A DNA stretch of 64,000 bases from Pseudocercospora fijiensis CIRAD86 (Eukaryota > Ascomycota > Dothideomycetes > Mycosphaerellales > Mycosphaerellaceae), in the NCBI RefSeq assembly GCF_000340215.1, contig NW_006921533.1:7863977-7927976 (forward strand), read 5' to 3'. The notes under the pieces were generated by a model that saw only the letters and a list, made by a program, of their open reading frames with translations, ran no database searches and was not told the origin of the DNA. Position numbers and translations under genes: made by a program. Numbering within the stretch: the stretch's first letter is position 1; every line of letters starts with the position of its first letter. Of the stretch, positions 24,465 through 34,317 are shown piece after piece.

Positions 24465-24810
24465 TATTACGGTTACTCGCGACAGATCGTTAGGTAACTT
24501 CTTATTACGTGCAAGCCGAGGCTTCTTTAGAGAGGCTAATACAAGCGGGAGGCAGAGACAGAATAATTGGTACAAAGGTAATTCCAATCAGTAAGTAGGT
24601 AATATAAGTTAAACGCCTCGAGCTATAAGGGCATTCCGGCGTTCCTAAATACAAAGGAGACATCTTGTCTATAGTCGTAAGCGACGTAAGCGACGCTGTC
24701 GCTCTCGACCGCTCCTATCGCTCCTAGTAAGATAGAGCGACAGCTTAGCCTACTAGTCTTAGCGTCGCTCTAAGATTATGTAAGGACTCTAACCAATCAG
24801 ATCCGTAACA
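24465..24810 (-). repeat. 5' LTR of element E
   Basis: 346 bp, starting TATTACGG on the plus strand (TG mutated to TA) and ending CCGTAACA, followed by the GCTAG target duplication at 24811-24815. Confidence 0.92.
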
Positions 24811-25444
24811 GCTAGCCGGGGTCGATCTTGCGGATAATAGGTTACTCCTCGATCTTTCCGACCCTTTAAGCGAAGCGAACCTCTACTACTACACTTATAA
24901 TAGCCTTTACCTATAGAAACTAGACGAGCTATGTTTTTTTGAAAAGATAAGATAAGATTAACACTTGAAGGCTGCTAAACCTAACTAATTAGAGCTAGCG
25001 AAACTACGAATAATAATAGTCCTCGTAATAATAAGAATAAACCCTCGGAAGCGGACAACCCTCGGAAGCGGACATTGCTAAGTCTTTTAAGAGTAGACGC
25101 AAAGAACTCGATACGATATTACTTAGAACGGAGGCAGTGCTATAATACCTCGTACGTCTACCTATTATAGTAGGGAAGACGCGCTCGTATTATAATTAGT
25201 CGAAGGCCCTTAATTCTTATAGATATATATCACTTTATAGTTTATTGTATATAGAGATAGCGCAGTTAGAGTTGTATATTGTGTTGTTTAGAGGTAAGGT
25301 TTGATATAGTTATATAATTAGGTAGTTAAGTGTTTAATTTAGTACGGCTAAGCGGCTTATTAGACTTGCTAAGTTAGTAGCAATAGAGGTCGAGATTGGA
25401 ATATAGACAGGCTACGAGGGCGCGGCCTTTAGAAGGGAAGCGTG
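24811..25444 (+). repeat. Second S segment, right part
   Basis: It continues the segment interrupted at 17960. It includes the direct repeat of CCCTCGGAAGCGGACA near 25030-25075 and ends AGAAGGGAAGCGTG before the next LTR. Confidence 0.8.
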
Positions 25445-25640
25445 TATTAGGACCAAAGAGGCTATACGTAATTAGTATATAATTAGGCCAAGTAAAGCTA
25501 GGGTCTTAGTGCCTTAGGCAGGGCTTAGCGCTTAGCGTTAGGCTAACTAGCCTACCTTCCTCCTTCTCCTCCTAGTTCTCTATCGAATACTACTTGTACC
25601 TACTACTACCCTATCTACCTGCTAATATACCCTTCTTACA
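25445..25640 (+). repeat. Gypsy-family LTR with intact TACA end
   Basis: A 196 bp LTR starting TATTAGGACC and ending CTTCTTACA. It is the only copy that keeps TACA and so defines the true 3' end of the LTR. No primer-binding site follows; instead the last 127 bp of segment S are repeated. Confidence 0.8.
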
Positions 25641-25767
25641 ATTAGGTAGTTAAGCGTTTAATTTAGCGTAGCTAAATAGCTTAGTTAATCTACTAAGTTA
25701 GCGGCAACGGAGATTAGGTTAGAATATAGACAGGCTACGAGGGCGCGGCCTTTAGAAGGGAAGCGTA
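25641..25767 (+). repeat. Fragment of segment S (3' end only)
   Basis: It repeats the last part of S, from ATTAGGTAGTTAAGCG to AGAAGGGAAGCGTA, seen also before the LTRs at 17246 and 25445. Confidence 0.75.
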
Positions 25768-25956
25768 TATTAGAGGTTATACGTAATTAGTATATAACTA
25801 GACTAAGTAAAGCTAGGGTCCTAATACCTTAGATAGGGCTTAGTGCTTAGCGTTAGGCTAACTAGCCTGCCTTCCTCCCTCTCCTCTTAGATCTCTATCG
25901 AATACTATACTAATTTACTACTACCCTATCTATCTACTAATATAACCCTTTTTATA
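25768..25956 (+). repeat. Terminal Gypsy-family LTR of the left block
   Basis: An LTR copy with a short deletion near its start (TATTAGAGGTTATACG), ending CCCTTTTTATA. Beyond it lies the flank of the gene island. Confidence 0.75.
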
Positions 25957-26490
25957 TTCGCTAAGAGAAAGAAAGATATTACCTTTTCTAGGAATATTGC
26001 CTTACGTAGTCGGATACTATACTTCGTCGCTATCGCTCGTATCTCGCGAGTCTAAGTACTTACTTCGCTCGTAAGCTCGCCTCGCTTATCTACTAGGTTA
26101 AGACCTCTAACGTATTACTAGTACTTAAGCGGACTATAGGGCTAACGTTACTATCCTCGCTATTAGCGAGGGTTTAAAGGTCTTTAACGTATAGTAATAA
26201 GATATCGATAGTATCGCTAGGGCTTAGCTTAAAGTCTAGGTTAATTAGCTACTACGGCGTACTTTAGTATCGAGATAAAATAGAGTCCTTACTTTTCTAC
26301 CCTATAGGAGCTATAAATACGCTATACTACGGAATACTAAACTTTCTACTACGTCGATAATATAAGAAGAGAAGAGTAAAGTGTAGGTTAAAGTCGACGC
26401 GTTTCGGGAAAAGCGTTAATAGGCGAATTGTTAATTGGCGTGGGGTCCTCTTATCATTCGTCATCATCATCATATATACAGCGGACATTC
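25957..26490. other. RIP-affected flank, then transition to unmutated DNA
   Basis: No gene is seen. About 25957-26420 shows the scarcity of CA and TG typical of the repeats but matches none of the families in the window. From about 26425 the composition changes abruptly to ordinary sequence, with a short CAT repeat near 26461-26471. The last 65 bp would be the 3' flank of the carboxypeptidase gene. Confidence 0.6.
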
Positions 26491-28242
26491 TCACAGCTCT
26501 ATCACATGCATTTCCCTTCCAAATCGCGGAAAGTCCATCATCCCCAACCCATGCCTCAAACCCGCATACCTCGGATTACCAGCTTTACTGTTTCCGTCAC
26601 CTTGAGAACAATTCAGCGGCGGTAGCGTCCTCGTATACGTACTGTTCCCTGGGCCTTCGGAAGAATAAGTGCTATTGCGTTTAGTATCCTTCGTGCCCGT
26701 CGCAACATCAACACCATAATTCGTGCGATTCCAAATCGCGTACGCAGCTTTAGGTTGAAACCAGGGAACTTCGTGCCCACTTTCCCAAACTCTCGTGAAA
26801 GAGAACCGACCATACTGTCTGACCTCACCATACTCTTTGCCATCGACGACGAGTTTCGCGTAGCCGGCTTTTCGGAACTTTTCTGTGCCCGTCCAGTTCG
26901 CGGTCAAAGATACGTCTTCGCCACCAGGCCAGGCACAGATGTAATCTGCGTCGCCGTACACGAGTGCGATTTGGACGTCGGGGTAGGAGAGCGTTTTTTC
27001 GATTTGTGGGAGGTAACTCATTGCGTAGTCTCCGGAGAGACTGAAGGCGTTGTAGATGAAGTAGTTCGCGCTACTCGTATAATTCAAATCCACGCCCAAA
27101 GCATTTTGAACATCAGAGGTACCGAGTAGCTGCGTCCAGGAGTGAGGAGGGACATCGAGACCTTCGCCACCACAGACTCGAATATCATAGACTCCCCTAT
27201 CTTCGCCGAAGGAGTAGTAAAGCCCCTCGACATCGTTTCGGCATATGAATTGTGCGGCGGCACATTGGTAGCGTTTCCAAGAGTCATCGGCATAGTCAGC
27301 ATACACTTGACAATATTTGAGGTTGTCCTGGCAGCCACCTTCACGGTACATGTTGAATTTTCCGTGGTTGTAGATTGTGTCATTCAGGAGCTTCGCACCG
27401 TAAGGGTTGTTCTGTGTGAACTCAAACACGTGCTTGGCTTGAATTGCCATATCGATCCAACCGTTGACGATGCCGAAGACTTTGAAATTGAGCTTGCGCC
27501 CAGTCAATTTCTGCTCCTCGATTTTCTGGTTTTCTTCGTAGAATTTACTCGCGAATGCGGGCCCCAGATGTCCTCCGTATGATTCAGCCCAGAAGATGAA
27601 GTCTGTGGATTTGACTTTGTCGTTCGTCAACGAAGGTAGCGCACCATACAGTGCTTGCAAGACTTCCCAAGCGGTATTTGCCGCCAGTGTGGACGTGTCA
27701 TTGCCTGTGTAAACGGAATTTCTAAAGCGTCCCTTCCCAGTCGTACGGTTCGCAATCTCCTGAGGTCGAATCAAATCGTAATCATCCAAGTAGCCTTCTA
27801 CCTTGGTGCTGTAGGAGAAACCAGCACCGACGGGCTGCGAGAGGAACAAAAGATTGCTCGTGTTGGACCAAGAATATTCACGGACATGCGTTTTCAACGT
27901 CTCATTAGATACATAGCACGGACCGACCTCCTCGAAGAGACCGATTAAAGAATCTGATCCAGGCCCACCGTTCTGCCAGAGCGTGACCGGATCATTGGCT
28001 GGATCGCGTCGAGACTCGAAGAACCAGAAGAAAATGTGGATAGTCTCGCCAATGTCGATGTAGCCACTGTATGATTTCACTCCAGGAGTCGTTTCGCAAA
28101 TCTCAGGCTCTTTGTATCGAATCGTCGCTCCATTTGGAGATTTAATCGTCTTGACGTCTTTTGGCTGATTAGGAACTCCACGGTTTTCGAGTACCGTCGC
28201 CTCAGCCAGCAGCACGAGAGCAAGTAGCCACTTCAACGCCAT
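26491..28242 (-). CDS. Secreted serine carboxypeptidase, peptidase family S10
   Basis: This intact, intronless 583-residue enzyme would release C-terminal amino acids from peptides outside the cell or in the vacuole. A hydrophobic N-terminus (residues 1-15) looks like a signal peptide. The oxyanion motif NGGPGSDS is at 91-98. The catalytic triad is Ser221 (in AESYGG), Asp431 (GDADY) and His490 (ESGHEVPW), all in family order. In detail Ala replaces Gly before the Glu-Ser, and Asp replaces Ser in NGGPGSSS. About eleven N-glycosylation sequons support secretion. No GPI-type tail is seen. It resembles the fungal carboxypeptidase S1 group. Its stop is about 65 bp from RIP-affected DNA, yet the gene shows no RIP. 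It is divergent from the regulator at 29207. Confidence 0.93.
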   Translation of the reverse strand: MALKWLLALVLLAEATVLENRGVPNQPKDVKTIKSPNGATIRYKEPEICETTPGVKSYSGYIDIGETIHIFFWFFESRRDPANDPVTLWQNGGPGSDSLIGLFEEVGPCYVSNETLKTHVREYSWSNTSNLLFLSQPVGAGFSYSTKVEGYLDDYDLIRPQEIANRTTGKGRFRNSVYTGNDTSTLAANTAWEVLQALYGALPSLTNDKVKSTDFIFWAESYGGHLGPAFASKFYEENQKIEEQKLTGRKLNFKVFGIVNGWIDMAIQAKHVFEFTQNNPYGAKLLNDTIYNHGKFNMYREGGCQDNLKYCQVYADYADDSWKRYQCAAAQFICRNDVEGLYYSFGEDRGVYDIRVCGGEGLDVPPHSWTQLLGTSDVQNALGVDLNYTSSANYFIYNAFSLSGDYAMSYLPQIEKTLSYPDVQIALVYGDADYICAWPGGEDVSLTANWTGTEKFRKAGYAKLVVDGKEYGEVRQYGRFSFTRVWESGHEVPWFQPKAAYAIWNRTNYGVDVATGTKDTKRNSTYSSEGPGNSTYTRTLPPLNCSQGDGNSKAGNPRYAGLRHGLGMMDFPRFGREMHVIEL

Positions 28243-29206
28243 TCTAACGCTGCGATACCTACCGTTTCAGGACCGGTGACGTATTTAGTTTAAGGCGGCA
28301 TAGAGAGCAAGATTTCAACGCGCAAGTAATACCACGAATTGCCGCGCATCTCACCCCCCAAAAGTCAGCATTGCGTGCAACCCTTACCAGATTCTCCTCT
28401 TATCTCGAACTTAGACCACATGGCTGCCAGCATTGGCATCGACCCCATGCTCGAAGCAAGTACCGGCGCAGGTGAGAGAAGAAAATACGATGTTGTTTGC
28501 GGCCAGAGTTGCATCGTTGGGTCGCCCTCCGCTTGATGACAGCTTCTACCTGTACATTACTCTCATGAGATGCAGCAGCCAGCCTTATCCTGAGTCCGCG
28601 CCCTTGCCTCATAGGCGCGCGAAGCGGAAGTCTTGAGGCCTTCTCCATCGCGCATTTGTTGGCGCGATCTCGCAGCTTGGTGGTCTCTTCGGCTGTCCAC
28701 GATGTAACATGGATGGCTGTTGTTGGGGAGCAAGAACTGGCGCAGTGGAAGGCGAGCCCATCCCCGGCGAATCGGCCCGGGAACCTGTTCTGCGAGACGT
28801 GTTGATGTATGAGTCTGTGACTGTAGAAGAGAAGCAAAACGAGATGCATTGCGACTCGCGCGGTTAAAGTGAGAAAATGCCAAGCCTGCCAGGCGATCCC
28901 GAACAATTCACTTCTCGGCCGGACATGCTGTTCCGAGAGTCCCCGCATTGATGCTGAGCTGACTCCGCGCATAGCCTCATGCGACCTTACGAGAGACCGC
29001 ACGTTCTACACGCAGGAGCTCGAGGACACGGGTGGTACCGCAAACTGCCAAATGAGCTGCAGCAAGTGCTACGCTATCAGGCATACACATCAACCGAGCG
29101 GCGCGTGGTCGCGCTGTATGTCAGTGCTCCAGCGGAACCTGGTTGCTGGGAGGCCGACATATCGTCAACCGTGCATGTCCGAGTCGCACATATAGCGTAA
29201 CATATC
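28243..29206. other. Divergent intergenic region between peptidase and regulator
   Basis: This 964 bp region of unmutated DNA holds the promoters and 5' leaders of the two divergent genes. Several overlapping open frames exist (for example 28400-29002 minus and 28869-29195 plus), but none has recognisable domains. The plus frame 28979-29200 stops six bases before the regulator ATG and could act as an upstream ORF if it lies in the transcript. I see no clear TATA box. Confidence 0.5.
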
Positions 29207-30927
29207 ATGGCCTCTCCCGACCCGAACCGAGATCGACAATCAATCGCCAGTGCTTCCTCTGAGACTCTGCAGTCGGCCGCGCAGAAAGGCGCACCGTCAG
29301 CGTCGCCAGCAAACGCCAACAGCTCGAATGCGCCAGCGGCAACAGCCTCGAAACCTGAGACCACACAAACTTCTCCCAAACGGAGAGCATCAGATGTAAA
29401 TGGGACGAGTACGGGCGACAACAATGGCGAGGGCAAGAAGAAGCGGCGCAAAGTTAACCATGCCTGTGTATATTGCCGTCGAAGCCATATGACTTGCGAT
29501 CTAGAAAGACCGTGCGCGAGATGCGTAAAGCGAGACATAGGACATTTGTGCCATGACGAACCTCGAGATCCTCCCAAGAGACAAAAGAGCGACGTGTTGA
29601 ACGTGGCAGAGATCGCGCCTGCTCCAGGCCAGCAAGATGGAATGGTTGGTGTGGAGAACGGACAAGCTCAGGCTCAAGCCAACGGCATGCTCAATGGTGG
29701 AGGAAGGGCAGGGCCACAGCAAATAACCCAGCCAGCGCCTATATCGCCTACTTCCATTCAACGACCTATTCCTCAGCGAGGTGGAAGTACTGCGGGAAGT
29801 GTCCTGCAGAATCTTGATTGGAACAGCTCACATGTACCCAATCAGTTCCAGGACATGCACCACCTACATCCGAATTACATGTTCAATACCTCGGAGGTGA
29901 ATAATGAGTACAATCTGCTGAGCGACTTCTTGTCATCTTCACTGATCGACGACGGAGCCGCTTATAATGATGCGGATGCCGTGCAGACGCTATTCAACGA
30001 TCCTCTGATCAGCCCGAGTAGTATGAATGCGTTGGCGACTAGCAATCTCGCCCAGCAAAACCCTGCTCTTCAGGCAGTGCAGGCACAAGCTGGAAACGAA
30101 ATAAGTAGGCCAACAAGCACGCTGCCTGTCGACTCCCGAGCACGAGATAAGTTCTACTTGACCGCTGCTGATCCAGCCGGACTGAGCTCAGCAGAGGACC
30201 GACTACACAAGCTTCTCAAAGCAAAGTATGATGCCGGGATGCTGAAGCCTTTTAATTACGTGAAGGGCTATGCGCGCTTGAATCAATACATGTCCAAACA
30301 TCTCACCCGAGAAAGTCAACTGCGAATTCTGAAACAGCTCGATCGGTTCCGACCCAAATTTCGCGAAGCAATGCAGAGTCTCACCGACATGCAACTCGTC
30401 CTCGTCGAAATGTGGTTCGAGCGAAGTTTGATGGAATACGACCGAGTCTTCGCATCAATGGCAATCCCAGCTTGCTGTTGGCGAAGAACGGGCGAAGTCT
30501 TTCGAGGCAATGGTCAGATGGCAGAACTGATAGGAAGACCCGTAAGCGACTTACGAGACGGCAAGATGGCAATTCATGAAATCATCGCCGAGGACAGCCT
30601 CGTGAGCTATTGGGAGAAGTTCGGCGCTATTGCTTTCGATCAGAGTCAGAAAGCTATACTTACGAGTTGTGCTTTGAAACGTCCTGCTGGATTGACTGAA
30701 AGTCCTGCGAAGAATGGTACCAGCGCTGGACAGGAGTGTAACGGGCCGATGGAGACGATAAAGTGTTGTTTCTCGTTTACCATTCGACGAGACACGCATA
30801 ATATGTGAGTAAAGTCATACGTTGTGAGTTGCGATTTGGATGCTGATTTGTCCGCAGCCCGTCTCTCATCGTCGGGAACTTCTTACCCATAACACCGAGA
30901 CCTCAGTCGAACGGGCAAGGCCAATAG
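29207..30927 (+). CDS. Zn2Cys6 transcription regulator with PAS-like domain, Rds2/AcuM type
   Basis: The gene has two exons: 29207-30804 and 30858-30927, with a 53 bp intron (GTGAGT...CCGCAG). Splicing gives 555 residues ending in a PSLIVGNFLPITPRPQ-type tail. A Lys/Arg-rich segment leads into the binuclear cluster, with Cys at 87, 90, 97, 103, 106 and 115 (RRSHMTCDLERPC). This motif is typical of yeast Rds2 and of the AcuK/AcuM activators of gluconeogenesis. A Gln/Asn/Ala-rich middle follows, then a PAS-like region at about 420-530 (GEVFRGNGQMAELIGRP). A nuclear role in switching carbon metabolism to gluconeogenesis is inferred from family. Stopping at 30808 without splicing would lose the conserved end. 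Choosing between the AcuK and AcuM branches needs a tree. Confidence 0.85.
30805..30857 (+). other. Intron of the Zn2Cys6 regulator
   Basis: A 53 bp intron with donor GTGAGT at 30805-30810, a branch-like TGCTGAT near 30841 and acceptor GCAG at 30854-30857. Removing it joins an Ile codon and continues the frame to TAG at 30925-30927. Confidence 0.8.
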
Positions 30928-31137
30928 TGTTGCCTGCCCGCTGAGACCGATGACTCGGATGGATAGTGGCAGCTTCTCGGGCAACCATGAATGGATAATG
31001 TGTACATACTTCGCTGCCTCAAGAGTATTTCCAAAGCTTCGATAAGCATAATGACCAGCGCTCACACTTCGCAGCTCATCTCCTTTTTTCTCCTCTTACA
31101 TCAGATCTCCCACGTCACTGTACAGCTCCCATTCTCC
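30928..31137. other. Intergenic region between convergent genes
   Basis: This 210 bp of unmutated DNA lies between the 3' ends of the regulator and the small secreted-protein gene. No gene or clear signal is seen beyond pyrimidine-rich stretches near 31080-31100. Confidence 0.5.
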
Positions 31138-31722
31138 CTATCTTGATTTTGGTGTTTTGCAATCCCCCTTACGAAGAGCTTTTAGCGAATATGGGTCTTG
31201 GAGACAGTTCTGATCCTGCTTGCAATCCACTGCACAAGCACAACCCCCGTTACCATCGTCACAAAAGGCCGTTACTGAAGCTGTTGGATAATGTTTGGCG
31301 TAGTATGCGCTGCAGACACCACTGCAGTTCGTCAACTATTTCGAGACGTTAGCCGAGCCAGGAGGCCGAGTAGGAGCTAAGAGGAGATCGTACCGTGCAT
31401 TTGCAAACTTGACTGGTACATGTACCAACAACGTATGGGACGAATTCCAGTTGGGCATCCACTTGACAGCCTACTTGGCAATCGGCATTGCTTATGCACT
31501 AGTCACCCAATGTTAGTGAGGGCGATGTTGGAAGGGATGCATGCGGGGGATAGATACTGCAGCTCCGTCCCCGTGGGCGGGAGGCTGGGCGGGAGGCTTG
31601 GCGGGAGGCTTGGCGGGAGGCTTGGCGGCCCTGACATTATGCCAATTCATAGCAGCTTGAGCTGTGGTGCTCAGCCCGAGGACAAGGAGGGCGATGGTCT
31701 TGATTGTTGGTGCGAGTAGCAT
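31138..31722 (-). CDS. Small secreted cysteine-rich protein with two CS-alpha/beta-like modules (effector or antimicrobial candidate)
   Basis: Three exons on the minus strand (31558-31722, 31394-31498, 31138-31335) are joined by 59 and 58 bp introns with GT...AG ends and branch motifs CACTAAC and GGCTAAC. The product is 155 residues. Residues 1-24 form a clear signal peptide, and 34-49 are a proline-rich KPPA/QPPA repeat. Fourteen cysteines follow. Exon 2 gives C56-x5-C62-x3-C66-x15-C82-x4-C87-x1-C89. Exon 3 gives C94-x3-C98-x16-C115-x6-C122-x1-C124, then C128, C134 and C149. The spacing CxxxC...C...CxC is that of CS-alpha/beta (defensin-like) folds, here in tandem, with each module on its own exon. 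A TATA box lies upstream. No named family is recognised; effector or antimicrobial activity is inference. Confidence 0.8.
31336..31393 (-). other. Second intron of the secreted cysteine-rich protein gene
   Basis: 58 bp on the minus strand: donor GTACGA, branch motif GGCTAAC, acceptor ATAG. It falls between complete codons (phase 0) and separates the two cysteine modules. Confidence 0.75.
31499..31557 (-). other. First intron of the secreted cysteine-rich protein gene
   Basis: 59 bp on the minus strand: donor GTATCT, branch motif CACTAAC, acceptor CTAG, also phase 0. Without splicing the frame stops at TAA after 69 residues and loses all cysteine modules. Confidence 0.75.
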
Positions 31723-31797
31723 GGTGCGAGTGAGAGGGGTGTTGTGGAGAACGAGGTATGCTTTACTGCGCTTGGATGAGATGTGCAGATCTCTCCC

Positions 31798-31805
31798 TTT
31801 TTATA
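31798..31805 (-). promoter_or_regulatory. TATA box of the secreted cysteine-rich protein gene
   Basis: The minus strand reads TATAAAAAGGG about 76 bases upstream of the ATG, a plausible core promoter distance. The next upstream feature is the hAT element ending at 31905, so little native promoter remains between them. Confidence 0.6.
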
Positions 31806-31904
31806 GTAGTAGAGATCGATTCTACAGCACTCTGTCTTTGAGTTGGTTACTAGGATTATACCAAATTCGTGCCGGGATCGTGTCAGGATCTAGAAAGTAT
31901 TGGG

Positions 31905-34317
31905 CAGGGGTCGGCCGACCTATAGTCGCTCGCACGCGTGCGACTATTAATAACTCACTAAATAGTGCGATTATTATTAAGTCGCAAGGCATAACTCTTA
32001 GGCATTAACCTATATAGATTTTGTAGTAGAATTTAGTGTAGAATAGTATAGACCTATGCTAACAAATCTTAAATATCTACCCTTCTAAAAGCAGTCTCTA
32101 GCTCCGCCTCTTCTACGTATTCGTTATAGGTAGGCAGATTACTATTCAAACTGTCGCTTATAGCCTTATAGACTGCGCTTTGTAATAGCACTATAGTATT
32201 AGCTACTGCGGCGGCTTCTTCTTTATCTATTATCTTGTTCTATTTAGCTATAAACGTATTACCTACTAGGGCAGTAGTACGCTTCCGTTTCTTAGTAGAT
32301 AGATCTAGCTCCTTCCGAAGGACTCGATAGTTAAAGTAGATAAAGATTAGCTAGTTAAGTCGCTCTATTATAAGCCGAGAACGAAGCCTAGTCTATATTA
32401 GCTTAAGGGCTAAGAACGTCCGCTCGGCGGTAATAGTATTAGCAATAGTTTAATAAAGCCGTAAGGCATAGTCCGATAGCAAAGATAAGGCAGTAGCTCT
32501 ATAGCTCTAGAAGAGCTTTATATTAGTGCTATAGCGTAACTAGCACTCGTTAGAAGCAATAAAGGCGTCTCGCTAGTAGATATAGTCGTAGAAGTCCGAC
32601 TTAATCGACAGCTGCTTATCTACTTCTAAGGTTGTTAAGCGTAAGGCGTTAAGGATAATCGCTTACTTAGTAGGTAATAGTCTAGCGCCTTAACTAACTA
32701 TAGAAGGGTTAAGATAATAGGCCGCCTAATAGTGCTTATTTACCTATCGTAAGAAGCGCTCTTACTAGCCTATAATCGTAGCTACTAACTTCCGTATATT
32801 AAGGACAAATTAGACACCTTCGAGTAGCTCTCGGATTAGTAGTAGACTCGTATTAATCTACTTCTCGAGAGTAGCTTTATAGCTAAACTACCGAGGTATT
32901 ACTTTGTCTATTATAGCCTCCTTTAACTAAGATAGAATAAGCTAATTATTTAGCGGCTCTAGCAGGTCGACAGCGGCTTAAAGATTAGTCTAGAATATAT
33001 AGTCTGTTATTGTAAACCGCGCCTCGAAGTCTAGTATAGAAGCACGGTTACGGACTAGCTCCTAAAGGGTATACTTACTACGTAGAAGTGACTTAAACAA
33101 GGCAATTATAGTCGGCTAGCGAGTCTTATATATACTAATTAGCGAGAAGGTCTTGCCGTAGATTGCTACCTGCTTCTTCTTTAAGAGCTAATATATCGCC
33201 TTCTTCCGTAATAGGTAAGAGACGACGTATTACGCCTCGTCGTAGAGGCCTTTTATTTCCGGATGTTTAAAGAAGTCTCTTATTAACAACGCGCCGCCGT
33301 ATAAGTCGTAGGGCACTATAATAACGTAACTAAGGTCCGGATCTTCTTCTAGTAGGCGTATTATCTTTAGGTTAGTAGCATACGTATCGAAGGCAATTAA
33401 GCTAACCTTCGAGAGGTTACCGCCGGTAAGCTACTCGCACTTTACCTTCGCCTAGCGCGCGCCTTCTTTAGCCGATTTATCGACTGTTTCTATCTAACGC
33501 GTCTTAATCGTATAGTAGCTAGTAGAGTCGACGAGCGACAAGGTAGTAACGCCTATTCTATTGCCGTTAGAGGTACTATTAATCTGTAGATTTAGCTCGT
33601 CGTAATACGCGACTTTAGCTAATATCTTCTCTTCTAGTTTCTCGAAGTGCCGTAGTAGTAGAATACGTCGAATTCGCGTCGCATTCGGAGGCTCGAACGA
33701 AGGGTATAGGGCGGTAAACAACGCCTTTACTACTATCTTCTCGAAGAAGCTAAACGGCTTATTTTCCTCGAAGTATACCGTACCGCATAACTCCTCGAGA
33801 TAGTCGTACTAAGCGGCGGTTAACGCGACCTACGGCAATTTAATCTATTCCGGCGACGACGGCAGTTTACCTATCCTTTACGCCTCTATCCGCTTCTTAT
33901 ACTTCGCGATATGCTCCTTATTCCGCGTTAAGTCCTTTATATTGTTGTAATCGCAGAAACGACAAATAATACGCCGCTTTGCCCTATAGTCGTTATATTG
34001 CTTAAAAAAGCGGTATACGATGTTGTTAGGCTTAGCTATTAGAACACGTAATAGGAGGCGACAATAAGGATAACTAAGCGACAAGAGATGCTATCGGTAT
34101 AGCGACAACAGCGACGACGAGGTCTAAGATAGAAGAAATATAAGAATATACTAGAGGACGCGATTTCGACGCGATTTAGTAGAAATCTATATACTATACT
34201 ATATAGGTGTTAACCTAGGTATAACCTATATAAAACACTATACAAATAACCTATAATAGGTCGCTCGACGTAACGCGCGTACGATTAACTATAAGTCGCT
34301 CGAATCGCCGACCGCTA
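31905..34317 (-). mobile_element. hAT-family DNA transposon, RIP-inactivated
   Basis: This 2413 bp element has short terminal inverted repeats (CAGGGGTCGGC at the left; TAGCGGTCGGC when the right end is read inward). Eight-base target duplications flank it: GTATTGGG at 31897-31904 and GTATTAGG at 34318-34325, differing by one TG-to-TA change. An eight-base duplication and CAGGG-type ends are hallmarks of hAT elements. Subterminal palindromes such as GTCGCTCGCACGCGTGCGAC (31926-31945) may be transposase binding sites. It inserted about 180 bp upstream of the ATG of the secreted cysteine-rich gene. Confidence 0.88.
32069..34110 (-). pseudogene. hAT transposase
   Basis: The minus-strand frame begins near 34110 and ends at TAA 32069-32071. 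Near the N-terminus is a BED-type zinc-finger remnant (ICRFCDYNNIKDLTRNKEHI, around 33900-33980). The C-terminal dimerisation region ANTITAERTFLALKLI lies near 32395-32460 and is diagnostic of hAT transposases. Numerous TAG and TAA codons at expected Gln/Trp positions interrupt the frame; open pieces survive at 33878-34084 and 33494-33721. It would have cut and pasted the element. Confidence 0.85.

Larger units (their letters stand above)
17961..24810 (-). mobile_element. Complete LTR retrotransposon E (chromovirus), nested, minus orientation
   Basis: The element is 6850 bp long and bounded by two 346 bp LTRs (17961-18306 and 24465-24810). They begin TGTTACGG or TATTACGG on the plus strand and end CCGTAACA. 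It is flanked by perfect five-base target duplications, GCTAG. The Gag-Pol frame, polypurine tract and primer-binding site all place its 5' end on the right. By eye the two LTRs differ at 11 positions, all of them TG/TA or CA/TA exchanges, so the differences look like light RIP rather than ordinary ageing. It inserted into a segment S of the older Gypsy family. Confidence 0.93.

Noticed and set aside
26613..27948. Several open frames of 70-146 codons on both strands inside the carboxypeptidase gene
   Set aside because: They overlap a complete S10 peptidase with its catalytic residues in place, have no domains of their own, and are shadows of its codon usage.
28400..29002. 200-codon minus-strand frame between the peptidase and the regulator
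   Set aside because: It has no recognisable domain, its composition looks random, and several frames on both strands are equally open in this promoter region.
31513..31722. A stand-alone 69-residue proline-rich secreted peptide
   Set aside because: The frame crosses a good intron (GTATCT...CACTAAC...CTAG); splicing yields a 155-residue Cys-rich protein, which explains the downstream Cys-rich frame better.
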